Positions 1-11,594 are shown, counted from the stretch's first letter. The stretch: DNA of 64,000 nucleotides from Siphonodentalium dalli (GCA_032622095.1 CP136062.1:136376960-136440959), one strand, 5' to 3'. Numbers and translations are program-made. Notes: generated by a model from the sequence alone, not told the origin.

Positions 1-182
1 GGCCGCATAGAAAACACATTATAAAGAGCTTGAATCTGGTAGGTCGTGTCGATGAAAAAAGCTAGATTAAATAATACTAATATGGGCTTATTTTGCGTTA
101 TTTATAGGTCCATATTTAAACCGTATATTGCGGTTAAATAACGCCCAAAGAAGCTTATTTCGCTCATTAAAACAAGCCCGAT
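1..182. repeat. AATAAGC-family AT-rich hairpin repeat, fragment
   Basis: This stretch shares phrases with 3741-4690, 7119-10427 and 10911-11170: a block reading 'taaagagcttgaatctggta', a 'ggttaaataa' block, and the hairpin AAGCTTATTT-loop-AAAACAAGC near 150-178. It has no coding potential of its own. It runs into a LINE coding fragment. Family assignment comes from within-window similarity only. Confidence 0.6.
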
Positions 183-209
183 ATGAGCTTGTTTTCACGA
201 GAGGCTGAA

Positions 210-562
210 ATGTGCATGTGCATACAACTATTTGAATCTAATCTGGATTCATGGAGCAGGTCGCTGTCACAATGTCAACAATTAGTCACATCCATGTCCC
301 CAAGTCACGGTATTAATGACTTCTTCGATAACTCAATACAGAAACAAATATTTAATGATAATATTCGCACCAAACTTCTCAAAAATAGCAATCGACGTGA
401 TCATCCAAGGAACAAACTTAGAACGTATAGAACATTCAAAACGATGACTTCTTTGGAAAAATATATCAACGTCATTTCCGTCCCAAAATAGCGTGAATCC
501 CTGACAAAATTAAGAATAAGTTGCCACACCTTGGGCATCGAACGCGGACGCTACTTCGATTT
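210..562 (+). pseudogene. LINE ORF2 C-terminal fragment, 5' half (interrupted by foldback element)
   Basis: The plus-frame translation that includes KLRTYRTFKT, then KLRISCHTLGIERGRY after an in-frame TAG at 489-491, has the layout of the C-terminal domain of an endonuclease/reverse-transcriptase polyprotein. That layout is a basic RTYR-FK block, then a K-LR-S-H-L-IE-GR block just ahead of a CxxC zinc knuckle. The LINE at 39433-42860 shows the same order (RTYRLFK, then LRISLHRLEIEKGR), which supports homology within the window. The reading is lost at 563 where a mobile element begins, and the knuckle resumes at 3187. The rest of ORF2 (endonuclease and RT) is absent, so the copy was 5' truncated. 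It is non-functional. Confidence 0.8.
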
Positions 563-599
563 CTACGGCGGCCTGGAACCGCCACCCCCTCTTCAGTTA

Positions 600-921
600 G
601 TATCCTGATATATCAGGTTACGTATCCTGATATATCAGGTTAGTATCCTGATATATCAGGTTATTATCCTGATATATCAGGTTACGTATCCTGATATATC
701 AGGTTACGTATCCTGATATACCAGATTGGTATCCTGATATATCAGGTTATTATCCTGATATATCAGGTTACGTATCCTAATATATCAGGTTATTATCCTG
801 ATATATCAGGTTACGTATCCTGATATATCAGGTTACGTATCCTGATATATCAGGTTATTATCCTGATATATCAGGTTATGTATCCTGATATATCAGGTTA
901 TGTATCCTGATATATCAGGTT
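600..921. repeat. Left-arm array of palindromic CCTGATATATCAGG units
   Basis: About 15 head-to-tail units of 20-22 bp, each carrying the perfect 14-bp palindrome CCTGATATATCAGG, separated by short variable spacers (TTACGTAT, TTAGTAT, TTATTAT). A few units carry point changes (CCTAATATATCAGG, CCTGATATACCAGA). It is the array part of the left arm of the foldback element. Confidence 0.95.
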
Positions 922-976
922 GTCTCGACCAATCCAGAATGTCGTCTTTCATTGGCGGAGGCTTGTGGTTGGTTCC

Positions 977-1600
977 ATATTAAGTTTGGTGACGATGAGG
1001 ATGAGTGATGTGGCATGTACATGTAGGCGATTAACCACACACCCCTCACCAAACTTCATATGGATCTTCAGGGTGACCTCTAGATGGGAGCCATCTATTT
1101 TTTCCCGAAATTCGTTAGAAAACATGGCCGCCATCAGTCATCTTGGATTTCAAATTTGGATCCATTGGCACACCCAGCAGAACAAATATCGGAACAAATA
1201 TTTTAAAACTTAATACAGGCGTGTTTTGGGTCACCTCTGGGGATATCAAATGTTTCCGAATTTCGTTGAAAGCATTTCCGCCCTTTTGGATTTTAAACTT
1301 TGTATGACTAAATGATTTGGCACACAATACAGACCACATCTTTTATATAGTCCTTACTGAACTTCATATGGATCTTCTGGGAGATGGGAGCCACCAAAGA
1401 TGTCATTGAAAAACATGGGAGGTATCCAATTATTACGCAATTCATGAAAAGAAAACATGGCCGCCAGCAGGATTTCATTCGCACACCATGCATCCCTCAT
1501 TTATTGGTGAAATGTTTTAAATGAAAACAAGAGATGGACTGTCGTCCGGTGCATACCCCCTTGTGGATTACCGCCTAGTGTGGGCATATCTATAACTTAT
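977..1600. repeat. Core of foldback element, degenerate direct repeats
   Basis: Non-coding core. Two degenerate direct repeats share 'cttcatatggatcttc' (near 1054 and 1361) and 'aaacatggccgcca' (near 1122 and 1453). Short open frames here lack any recognisable domain. Confidence 0.5.
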
Positions 1601-1609
1601 GACTGCTAT

Positions 1610-2190
1610 ACTCAGACAGATTGGACCCAAAAAATCAGAATTTTCATATAAACAAAGACGAATAACTATAGAACAAAAAACAAAACAAAACAGTTGAATG
1701 TGCCATTAAATGTCCTCATATTGGTGAACATCCAAACAAAATTTCATTGAGATCCGAGCATTACTGTTCAAGTTATGACCTGAACAGACATCGGATGGAC
1801 CAAACAGCCAACATTTCCAGATAAACAAAGATGAATAACTCTAGTATGGAAAAGCGAAACAGAACAATGGAACCCTCTATTGAATGTCATCATACTAGTG
1901 AACATCCATACCAAATTTCATTGAGATCCCAGCACAACTGTTGAAGTTACGACATGAACAGACACCAGACGGACCAAAAATCCAAAATTTCCAGATAAAC
2001 AATGATGAATAACTCTAGAATGGAAAATCGAACAAAACGATGGAAACCTCTATTTAATGTCCTCATAGTAGTGAACATCCATACCTAATTTCATTGAGAT
2101 CTGAGCACTACTCTTAAAGTTATGACATGAACAGACATCGGACGGACGTACTGACGGACGCACATACAGACGCACGGACGGACGGAAAAA
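1610..2190. repeat. Tandem repeat, ~174-bp period, ending in GGAC-rich tail
   Basis: The phrase 'atttcattgagatc' recurs at about 1741, 1915 and 2088, giving a period near 174 bp for three copies. The block ends in a run of short GGACGGAC-type repeats around 2150-2180. Lies inside the core of the foldback element. Confidence 0.8.
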
Positions 2191-2655
2191 TGGGGTATAA
2201 CAATATCATCTACAGAATACAAGCCCATTGCGTACATTATTGTAACTTTTTGACTTTCCTTCTTCTATAGGAGTCCTTTATCATTCTATTGACAGCTCAG
2301 CATGAAATTAACACCTACCAACGTTGAGCTACAGTGTCATTGGCACTTTCATTTGAACTTATTATCTAATCATTTCCCAAGGGAACTACTCGTCAATGAT
2401 TATTTAGTATAGAAAGGGTTAATAATGGACTGGTCATCGGTCAGTGGATGGTTCGGTTCTTGCTAACACTTCCGTGACTGGGGCTCCTTGAAATTTTGCA
2501 AAAACCTGTGCCAATGAACTCTTTTATATATGCGAGTCTCCTACTGGTAGCCTCGCATATATAAGAGCATATACATTGGCCTAACAATATTGACTAAGAA
2601 TCCAACCAACCACAAGCCTCCGCCAATGAGACGACACTCTGGATTGGTCGAGACA

Positions 2656-3147
2656 TAACCTGATATATCGGGATAATAACCTGATATATCAGGATACGTA
2701 ACCTGATATATCAGGATAATAACCTGATATGTCAGGATACATAACCTGATATATCAGGATAATAACCTGATATATCAGGATACGTAACCTGATATATCAG
2801 GATACGTAACCTGATATATCAGGATAATAACCTGATATATCAGGATACGTAACCTGATATATCAAGATAATAACCTGATATATCAGGATACGTAACCTGA
2901 TATATCAGGATACGTAACCTGATATATCAGGATAATAACCTGATATATCAGGATACTAACCTGATATATCAGGATAATAACCTGATATATCAGGATACGT
3001 AACCTGATATATCAGGATAATAACCTGATATATCATGATACGTAACCTGATATATCAGGATAATAACCTGATATATCAGGATACGTAACATGATATATCA
3101 GGATACTAACCTGATATATCAGGATAGGTAACCTGATATATCAGGAA
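2656..3147. repeat. Right-arm array of palindromic CCTGATATATCAGG units
   Basis: About 23 units of the same palindromic repeat as the left arm, in mirror orientation (spacers read ATACGTAA or ATAATAA). It is longer than the left array, so the arms have changed copy number independently since duplication or insertion. Confidence 0.95.
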
Positions 3148-3186
3148 ACTAACTGAAGAGGAGGTGGCGGTTCCAGGCCGCCGTAG

Positions 3187-3735
3187 ATTTCGACGAAGCG
3201 GACCGAATTTGCGAAACATGCAATGAAATCGACAATTATTTACTGTACTTCTTCTGTCAGACGAGCGCGCCCTATTCTACGAGAACATATCACCCAATCT
3301 GTTAAACATCCCCAACGAGAAACTATTTAAACAAATAATGATCAGCAGCGACTCAAAAACTATGCGGGCTTTGGGGCACACTTTGTCCACTATGGATTGA
3401 AAAAGAAAGGGGTTTGGCAACAGAGTAACGACTCTTAAATCGAGTACAACAAAAAAGGAACAAAGATTCTTCGACTTGAGACCATGTCAGTGTTGCCAGT
3501 ATCAACTCTGAATGGTATGTTTGCCAATCATCTACATATATTATCTGAACGTATGATAGGCATATACCGGTATAACATATGTATATTGTCATATATAAGC
3601 ATATACCGCCATATATCATTGTTGTTACATTGTACTTAACTTTGTTTCATGTAATCCGTCCATTTTGCCTTGTTATTCTGTGTTCATGTACATTTGACCA
3701 TATATGGTGTAACGTACAAATAAACATGATTGATT
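3187..3735 (+). pseudogene. LINE ORF2 C-terminal fragment, 3' half and 3' UTR
   Basis: The frame continues directly from the left half across the removed element: DRICETCNEID is the CxxC zinc knuckle. After a frameshift near 3235 a second stretch, containing SDERALFYENISPN and MRALGHTL and ending at a TGA near 3403, matches the usual C-terminal tail of such polyproteins. The remaining ~330 bp is non-coding and ends with an 'acaaataaac' motif near 3716, a plausible LINE 3' end. Broken by frameshift and by the foldback insertion. Confidence 0.75.
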
Positions 3736-3740
3736 GGTAA

Positions 3741-4690
3741 GTCATGTGTTTATTCGTGTTGTTTTCCAGCCTGTGTTCGAGAAAATAATCCCATAACGGG
3801 CTTATTTTAATGAGCGAAATAAGCTCATATTGGAATTATTAAGACTCATTATATATGTATGCTATATTTGAACCTAAAACAAGGATGTTAAAACAGTCCA
3901 ATGTGGGATTATTTCCATAAGAAATAAGCCCATATTGGTATTATTTAATCCACCTTTATTCATCGCAACATATATTCTCGTAAAAATAGGTTCATATTGG
4001 ACCTAAAGTTTCACATAGGTTCATATTGGACTTATTCGATTCTGAAATAAACCCACAGTGAACTATTACCCGCTATTCAGCTAAATGGCATGGGCCACAG
4101 TTAAAACACATTTTAAAGAGCGTGAGTCTGGTATGTCGTGTCGATGAAAACATTGAGGTTAAATAATGCCAGTATGAGCTTAATTCGCTCATTAAAATAA
4201 GCCCGTTATGTGCTTATTTTTATGAGAACAGGATGAAACATGTCCTCGTGCAAATAGGTTCATATTGGACCTACATGTAACTATTCACAGGTTTATGTTG
4301 GAACTATCTGATTCTGAAATAAGTACATACTGAGTCCCTTATTCCGTTGAATGGCGCCAAACACCTTACAAAGAGCGTAGCTTTGGTAAGTTGTGTTTAT
4401 GAAAAAAGGCAGATTAAATCATTCCGATATGGGCTCATTTCGTATGTAAATAGTCCCATATTGTACTGTGTTTTAAACAGACTGTTCCCCCAAAATTCCG
4501 CACATTATCTGCTTATAAATAATTTATTTTAGGTAGATAATCTGATTAGAATGTCCTCATTTTCAGTCCATAATGTGCTGAAAATATTTTAGTCACATTA
4601 TCGACTCATAATGGGGCAATTCAGATTATGTGCGGACAATCACACAACTAAGCCAACCCATAACTTTTCAGATGTACGCTATTTAAAGAC
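3741..4690. repeat. AATAAGC-family repeat block
   Basis: AT-rich non-coding DNA built from recurring modules: the hairpin GAGCTTATTT-loop-AAAATAAGCCC (near 3800-3830 and 4175-4205), phrases such as 'aataggttcatattgg', and a module at 4480-4690 with 'gtagataatctg' and 'cacattatcgactcataatg'. The last module recurs at 8165-8400 and 9885-10080. No protein signal. Its end is interrupted by the second foldback element. Confidence 0.8.
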
Positions 4691-5029
4691 ATAGGTCCGA
4701 ATCGGCATCTCCAGTTTAGACCTAGTTTAAACTACCAGTTTAAACTGGGTTTTATTAGTAAAACCAAGTTTTTCTCCACCGCTGGGACGACATAGATTTG
4801 GTCGATTGCGTTACCTGTGGGCCTCACTTGTCCAATTGCAAGAATAGGAGGCGTGGTCTTTCTGTTTATTATCGCTACTTGTCAATTCATTGTCCGGTCA
4901 CGCGACCTGTTGTCGCTATATAATCTCCTAATCAGGGGAATAACCCGTGCGCTTTGAGAAATCACGACGAATGCACGGTCTGTTGTATAACGGTTAGATA
5001 TTATCTAATATCATGGACGAACGTGACTT

Positions 5030-5820
5030 TTGGAACTCAAAAATATCTCTTGAGGGCATGGGTGGGGGCCCGCCACAAATATCCCATAGAAACACCACCA
5101 CCCCGGGGTTACCATCCGGACGGGTGAAAATGGGGTATGGATCATTTTTGAGATGGGAAGGATTTCTGCGAATTTGACGGCATGAATGGGTGGCTCGCCC
5201 ATAATACCCGATAGAAACATCACCCCTCACCCCGGGATAACAGGGGTATGGACGGTAAGGATTTAGGCTAATTAATTTGGCAGCAGGAGTGGGTGGCACG
5301 ATCAAAATACACCATAGAACCACCCCTACCCACCCCTTGCCGGGGGGAGGGGTCCTACCAGAGGAGGTGGAAATTGGGTACGCCCAAATACCGAATAGAA
5401 ACACCCCAACCCTCACCCCCGGGGAAGGGTACCTCAAATAACACATATAAACACCCCACCCCTCACATCCGGGCGGGGTGGGGTGGGTTACCACCCGAGG
5501 GTTGAAGATGGTATGTGGCCTGCTCCAAATATCCCATATAGACACCCTACCCTCATCCCTGGAGGGTACCACCCTGCTGGGGTGAAAATGGGGTATGGAG
5601 CATTTTATTCATTATTCGCAAAAACATGCCTCTGTTGGTCAATATTACGATTGTGTAGGTGGCCCGCCCCAAATACCCCATAGAATGGGGTATGGACCGT
5701 TATCGAGATCGGTAAGGATTTCGGCCAATATGACGTCATTGGTGGGCGGCCCGCCCTCAAATATAGTCATAGAAACACCCCCACCCTTACCGCGGGTGAA
5801 AATGGGGTCCGAGTGGGGGT
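5030..5820. repeat. Degenerate GC-rich tandem array, left arm
   Basis: Recurring phrases in this orientation: 'ggcccgcc', 'cccatagaaacacc', 'gggtgaaaatggggtatgg' and 'ggtaaggattt'. Spacing is irregular, roughly 50-140 bp, through internal deletions. It forms the left inner arm of the element at 4694-7115. Open frames across it are repeat artefacts. Confidence 0.85.
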
Positions 5821-6370
5821 GGGGTGTTTCTATGGGGGGCATTTGGGATGTGCCACCCACCGTTCTCGAAAATGGTCCATACTCCATTTCACCCCCTCGG
5901 GGTGGTACCTCCGGGTGAGGTTTTTATAGGGGGTAGTTGAAGCGGGCTACCCACACTGCTGACGTCAAATTGACCGAAATCCTTACCGTTCTCGAAAATG
6001 GTCCATACCCCATTTTCACCTCCTGGGGTGGTCCCCCAGCGTTCAGGGGTGGGCTGTTTCTATGGGACATTTGAGCGGGCCATCCATCCATGCCGAAATC
6101 CTTACCAGTCTCGAAAATGGTCCATATCCCACGTTCACCCCATCGGTGGTACCCCCCCCCCCCCCGGATGTGAGGGGTGGGGTGTTTCTATGGGTTATTT
6201 GGGGCGAGCCACCCACCCATACTATCAAATTGGTCGAAATCCTTACAGTTCTCCAAAATAGTCCATACTCCACCCCCTCAGGGTGGCCGTTAACCTCCTC
6301 CGGGTGAAGGCTGTGGTGTCTCTGATAGGTATTTGGGCGGGCCACCAACCCATGCGCCAAATTGACCGAA
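5821..6370. repeat. Degenerate GC-rich tandem array, right arm (mirror)
   Basis: The same phrases as the left array appear as complements: 'ggtgtttctatgggg', 'ccataccccattttcacc' and 'gaaatccttac'. The switch of orientation lies close to 5820, so the array pair forms a large imperfect palindrome. A poly-C run occurs near 6150-6165. Confidence 0.85.
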
Positions 6371-7118
6371 AGAGACCTTTTTGTGAATAAGGAATCAGTT
6401 TCAAAAGTCATGTTCGTGTCTAACGTGTCAATCTGATCAGTCCGATCCCGCCATGCTCTCAGCCGCCAAATCGACATCCGAACGAGCGAATTGCAAACAG
6501 ACATATATAGCAAGAAATCATCCATCACACTTACACATATTTTGTTAGAATTTATCTCATAAGTACCGACATCGCCTCCCCGAATTCCACTAAGACTCTC
6601 CTGCATCTACATTGAGTGACAAACGCCCGCGCATAAACGCCTCCCCCAATTCAAAATAAACACTCCCATATTCACGAAGAAACAACATCAATATTGGGCG
6701 AAAAATATCGGCCGAATAATTAAACCCAAAAAACTAGGTTTTAGTCAAACCTGGGGTAGGGTGGTTTAACTTTGAATTTTTTTCAAAGTATATTTAAAGG
6801 TATATGTTCGAGGCGAGACGTATGGTACGTATAAATCATATATACCTAAGCTTATACTGATGATTATATAGCCAATTCACCACAAACAATTAGTAATATT
6901 ACCATAACTTTATCACGTTAATAAAACCTAGTTTCAACTTAAACTGAGTTTATCACAAAACTTGGTTTAAGTACGCTAAAACCCAGTTTTACTCCCATAA
7001 ACCTGGTTTAACTACTGTAAAACCAAGTTTAAACCCTACTTAAACCTAGTTTAAACTGGAGTTAAACCTGGTCTAGAATAAAACCTAGTCTAAACCAGAG
7101 ATGCCGATTCGGACCATA

Positions 7119-10100
7119 ATATTGATTTGTTCGGGTATGTGAAACTGATAAGTTAGCATTCAGGCGCTATGTCAACTGGAGGAATGTAGCATTTTAGTAA
7201 CATATGGCAATAGTCCCATATTGTACTGCTTTAAAAGCCGAGATTTAGGTCAATATAGAGCTTATATATATTGCGATTAAATAATGCCAAAATTATCGCT
7301 CGTTAAAATACGGCCGTTAAGTGCTTATTTTCACGAAAATAGCTTGACATCTGCATGGCAAGTGTTGAGTTGTTTAATCGTGTTGTTTTCCAGCCTGTTG
7401 ACGTGAAAATAAGCACACAACGTGCCTATCTCATATTGTTATGTGCTTATTTTCATGAGAACAGGGTGACGTCTGCATGGTAAGTCTTGAGTTGGTTTAT
7501 TTGTGTTGTGCCACAACACGAATTGCTAAAATAAGCATGACGAGCTTATCGCATATTGAAATATCTATATAGGGCTGTTATAATAACCAGCGTTTAGGCC
7601 CATATGAAGCTTATTTAGTTTTCAAATAATGGCAGTTTGCAGTCTGTTTTCGTCAAAATAAACACAAAACAGGACTTATTGTAATGAGCGAAATAAGCTC
7701 ATACAGAGGTATAATTTAACTTAATATGTATACATGTACGCTATATATATGGACCTATAAACGCGGCTTTTTAAACAGACAATATCAGACTGTTCTATCG
7801 AACTAGTCCCATATTGGTATTATTCAATCTAATCTGTTTTCATCGCAACATATCCTCATGTAAATAGGTTCATATTTGACCTTTAAGTATTCACATAGGT
7901 TCTTTTGATTCTGATATAAGTCCACAGTAAGCTTATAGCCATTATTCGGTTGAATGGCAAGGGCAGCATTGACTATAAAGAGCTTGAATCTGGTAGGTTG
8001 TGTCGATGAAAAAAGCTAAATTAATAATACTGATATGGGTTTATTTCAGTAAAAACAATACAATTAGGGTAGCTTTGATAAGTAAGTGATAAACTAAGGT
8101 AGATAAAATAATGCCAATATGGGCTTATTTCTTATGTAAATAGTCCCATATTGTACCGTTTTAAACAGCCTGTTCCCCAAATTCCCGCACATGATCTGCT
8201 TATATAAAAAGTTAATATTCTAGGTAGATAATCTGCTTATGAACGCTCTCAATTTGAGTCGATAATGTGCTGAAAATTATACCAAATTAGTCACATTATC
8301 GCCTCATAATGGAACAATTCTAAGCAGATTATGAGCGGACAATGACACAACTAAGCCAACCCACAGCTTATCAGATGTACGCACTTTAAAGACATATTAT
8401 GGACTTGTACCGGTATGTGAAACTGATAAGTTAGCATTCAGGCGCTATGTCAAGTAAACGACCGTACCTCTCCATAGAAATCATCGTCTGAACTACGCTC
8501 AATTGTAAATATTTACTTCTGGAATCCGGACTATTGGCGACAATACGGGCTTATATCATATTATTATGTGCCTATTTTCACGAGAACAGTCTTGAGTTGG
8601 TTTATTTGTGTTGTATTCCACAACACAAATTGCAAAAATAATCATAAGATGTTCTTATCGCATATTGAAATATCCCATATAGGGCTGTTATAATAATCAA
8701 ATAATCAAATAATGACTATATGCAGCTTGTTCTCGTAAAAATAAGCTCATAACGGGCTTAATTTAATGAGCGAATTAAGCTCATACTGCCATTATTGAAC
8801 CTAAACGCGATTTTTAAAGCAGTCAAATGTTGGACTATTTCTATGTAAGCCCATATTGGTATTATTTAATCTACTTTTTTTCATCTCAACATATCCTCAG
8901 GTTTATATTGGACCTAAATATTCACACAGTTCATATTGGACTTATTTTATTCTGAAATAAGCCCACGGTGAGCGTATACCAGTTATTCCGTAGAATGGCG
9001 CGGGCCACAGTGAAAATACCTTCTAAAGAGCGTGAATCTAGTAAGTTATCTCGATGAGAATAGGTAGATAGATTAAATAGTGCCAATATGGGCATATTTC
9101 GTATGGAAATAGTCCCATGTTAGACTGTCTTAAAACCCGCATTTTCTGTCCATATCGTATACTGCGGTTAAATAATGGCAATATTTAGTTCATAATAACA
9201 TGGCGTTTATGTGCTTATTTTCACGAGAACAGTCTGCATGTTGACATTATTTGAAAACTGAAATACGCTCCATAAGGCCTAAACGCTAGTTATTAAAACA
9301 GCCTTACATGTACATGTATATGGGTTATTTCAACATGAGGAAAACCCGTATTGTGCTTATTTTCACGAGAACACGATTAAACAACTCAAGACTTGTCATG
9401 CTGTTCTCATGAAAATAAGTACAAAACGGACATATTTTAATGCGCGATATAAGCTGATATTGGAATTATTTTGCCACAATATACGCTCAATATGGATCTA
9501 ACACACTGTGTTTATAAATAAAACAGTACAATATGGGATTATTTCCATACATATCAAGCCCAAATTGAAATGATTTAATCTGCCTCTTTTCATCGACACG
9601 ACTTACCAATTTCACGATCTTTATAATGTTTTCACTGCGGCCATAACGGAATAACGATTTAAGCTCACTATGGAGTTATTTCATAATCAAATTATTTCAA
9701 ATATCAACCTATGCGAATAGCTACATGTAGGTCCAATTTGAACCTATTTGCACGACGATGTGTTTCATCCTGTTCTCGTAAAAATAAGCACATAACGCTG
9801 CGAAACGGGCTTATTTTAATGAGCGTATTAAGCTCCCATTGTCATTATTTAACAACCTAAACTTGTTTATCGACATGCAGCCTGTTCCCCCGAAAACCCG
9901 CAGATTATCTGCTTATACATAAACATATTTAAGTAGATAATATGCTTAGAATCTCATAAATTTAAGTCGATAATGTGCTGAAAATGAGACAATTTTAGTC
10001 ACATTATCGACTGCCAATGAGTCGATTGTAATCAGATTGTGTGCAGAAAATGTCACAAATAAGCCAACTCACGGCTTTCATGTGTATGTTCTTTATAGCA

Positions 10101-10427
10101 TGTGTTTTCAATGTGGCCGCGCCATAAAACGAAATGACGGATATGATCTATTATCTACTTATTTCACAATAAAATGTACCTATTTCACATTATAGGCCGA
10201 TTATGTGCCTATTTGAGGGAGGATATGTTGCGACACGACATACCAGATCCACGCTCTTTATAATGTGTTTTAACTGCGGCTCGCTTCATTCAACTAAATA
10301 ACGGGTATAAACTCACTAATGGCTTATTTCCGAATCAATTAAGTCCATTGAGACATATGTTAATATGTATGCCCAATATGAACCTATTTTCGCGAGGATA
10401 AGTTGCGATGAAAAACGGTAGATTTAA
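7119..10427. repeat. AATAAGC-family repeat block, several diverged units
   Basis: At least two full diverged units of the same repeat as 3741-4690. The 'gtagataatctg ... ccacattatcg' module recurs near 8165-8400 and 9885-10080. The AAGCTTATTT/AAATAAGC hairpin recurs near 7310, 7690, 8770, 9440 and 9820. If the inserted element at 4694-7115 is subtracted, landmark modules are roughly 1.3 and 1.7 kb apart, so this may be an old long-period tandem repeat. No coding potential. Confidence 0.75.
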
Positions 10428-10906
10428 AGGTACTCAATCCGTAAAGAGGGTCCCCATCTCAACAGATTCCAACAACAACAATCCGATCAGAGGGTCCTAT
10501 ATTACTATTTCTTTGGCTTTGGGGGTAAAAAATATTTGATTCGAGTCGAGGAACCCATCAAACAAAGCTCAGAGTTATTAGATATTGATTTTTGAAATTT
10601 GTTTATTGCTCGAGATGAGTACTAATAACTGCCGTCAATTTGGTAACCTGCTCGAGATTTTACGCCAAAACTCTATTCAAACAGACAAGGATGGATAACT
10701 CTAAAATCAAGTGGTAATTTTAACGCAATTTTGACTGAGTTCTGGGCCAGATGGTATTCCCGATAATGAAAAATAATAGATTTCTAAAATCGATATCTAA
10801 CAAATCTGAGCTTTGATGGGTGACTTCCTCGACTCGAATCAAATATGTTTGACCCCCGAAGCCATTGAAATAGTAATTGAGAGGAGTTTTATCGGATTGA
10901 GTACCT
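10428..10906. mobile_element. TTAA-flanked MITE, AGGTACTCAA termini, copy 1
   Basis: The ends are AGGTACTCAATCCG and CGGATTGAGTACCT, each bordered by TTAA (10424-10427; 10907-10910). Long inverted arms: 'atttgattcgagtcgagga' near 10540 and 'ctcgactcgaatcaaat' near 10830. A second copy lies at 61992-62450. TTAA target duplication suggests piggyBac-type mobilisation; a TA duplication cannot be excluded because the ends are ambiguous. No open frame of note. Confidence 0.85.
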
Positions 10907-10910
10907 TTAA

Positions 10911-11170
10911 TAATGACAATATGGGAGATAGTCCCATATTGGACTGTTTTATAAACTGAGTTTTAGGTCCATATAGAGCGTATATTGTGATTAAATAATA
11001 CCAATAGGGGCTTATATCGCTCATTAAAATAAGACCGTTACGTGCTTATTTTTATGGAAACCATACATGTACTCCCATAGTGTACGTTTATCTCCACACA
11101 GAGCCTATATTGATATGAGCTTATTTCGCTCATTAAAATAAGCCGGGAGTGTGGCTATTTTGACGAGAAC
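10911..11170. repeat. AATAAGC-family repeat block, right end
   Basis: Continues the family after the MITE: 'gtcccatattggactgtttt' near 10930, and hairpins near 11010-11035 and 11122-11148. Similarity stops shortly after the 'gagaacaggctg' phrase near 11165. Confidence 0.75.
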
Positions 11171-11594
11171 AGGCTGTGAAGTAGCATATACATGTACTAT
11201 ACATTCCTTTTTCATATACATATGTTGTACTTCCGTATATATTCATATTAAAATATTCTTCATATTTCATACAGAATACTATATCATTATGTCCATGCAG
11301 TGTATCACAACTGCAGTTTACCATATCTTATCCTAATTTAATTAAAGGTTGAAACCAAAACATAGTTCGTACTTTAATTGGGTCGGGTTGTTCCGGGTCG
11401 CTTGGTGTCGGTTGTGCCTGGGGCGGATGGTCCCGTTCCTGTATATACAAGTATATACTTCCTGTATATACAAGTATATACATGTGTATATAGTACATCT
11501 GACTACAGACCGAATCGGGACCACAGGGACAACTCGAGCGGGCGTATGTTAGGGTGGGTTGTCCAGATTTTCAGGGGCTGGTTGTCTCACGTTT
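11171..11594. other. No gene seen; short AT-rich and ATATAC repeats
   Basis: Contains a small 'tatacaagtatatac' direct repeat near 11443-11485. The open frames overlapping here have no domain. Confidence 0.4.

Larger units (their letters stand above)
563..3186. mobile_element. Foldback-type element with tandem-repeat inverted arms
   Basis: The ends are inverted copies: CTACGGCGGCCTGGAACCGC at the left and its complement ending CCGCCGTAG at the right. Each arm has an outer unique segment, an array of a palindromic ~21-22-bp unit, and an inner unique segment beginning near TTGTCTCGACCAATCC. The left arm is about 414 bp (563-976) and the right about 589 bp (2598-3186); the difference is array copy number. 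The 4-bp sequence ATTT flanks both sides (559-562 and 3187-3190). Removing the element and one ATTT makes the interrupted LINE frame continuous, so these boundaries are well fixed. The ~1.6 kb core has no transposase, so it is non-autonomous. Superfamily unassigned. Confidence 0.87.
4694..7115. mobile_element. Second foldback element with GC-rich arrays in mirror orientation
   Basis: Terminal inverted repeat GGTCCGAATCGGCATCTC at the left and its exact complement at the right. Further in, AAACC/GGTTT-rich stretches (4715-4770; 6735-7095) and a 'cgaacgtgacttttg' block (5019; complement near 6400) mirror each other. ATA flanks both ends (4691-4693; 7116-7118). A paralogous sequence near 8385-8450 lacks the insert and reads through the same flanks, which supports a 3-bp duplication. 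The interior is two GC-rich arrays in opposite orientation; no transposase is present. Confidence 0.85.

Noticed and set aside
600-921. Regular palindromic repeats suggesting a CRISPR array
   Set aside because: Spacers are 6-8 bp and recurring, not unique; no cas genes; the surroundings are eukaryotic.
4994-6606. Long proline/glycine-rich open frames on both strands (up to 192 aa)
   Set aside because: They arise from the GC-rich arrays of the foldback element in both directions and show no domain.
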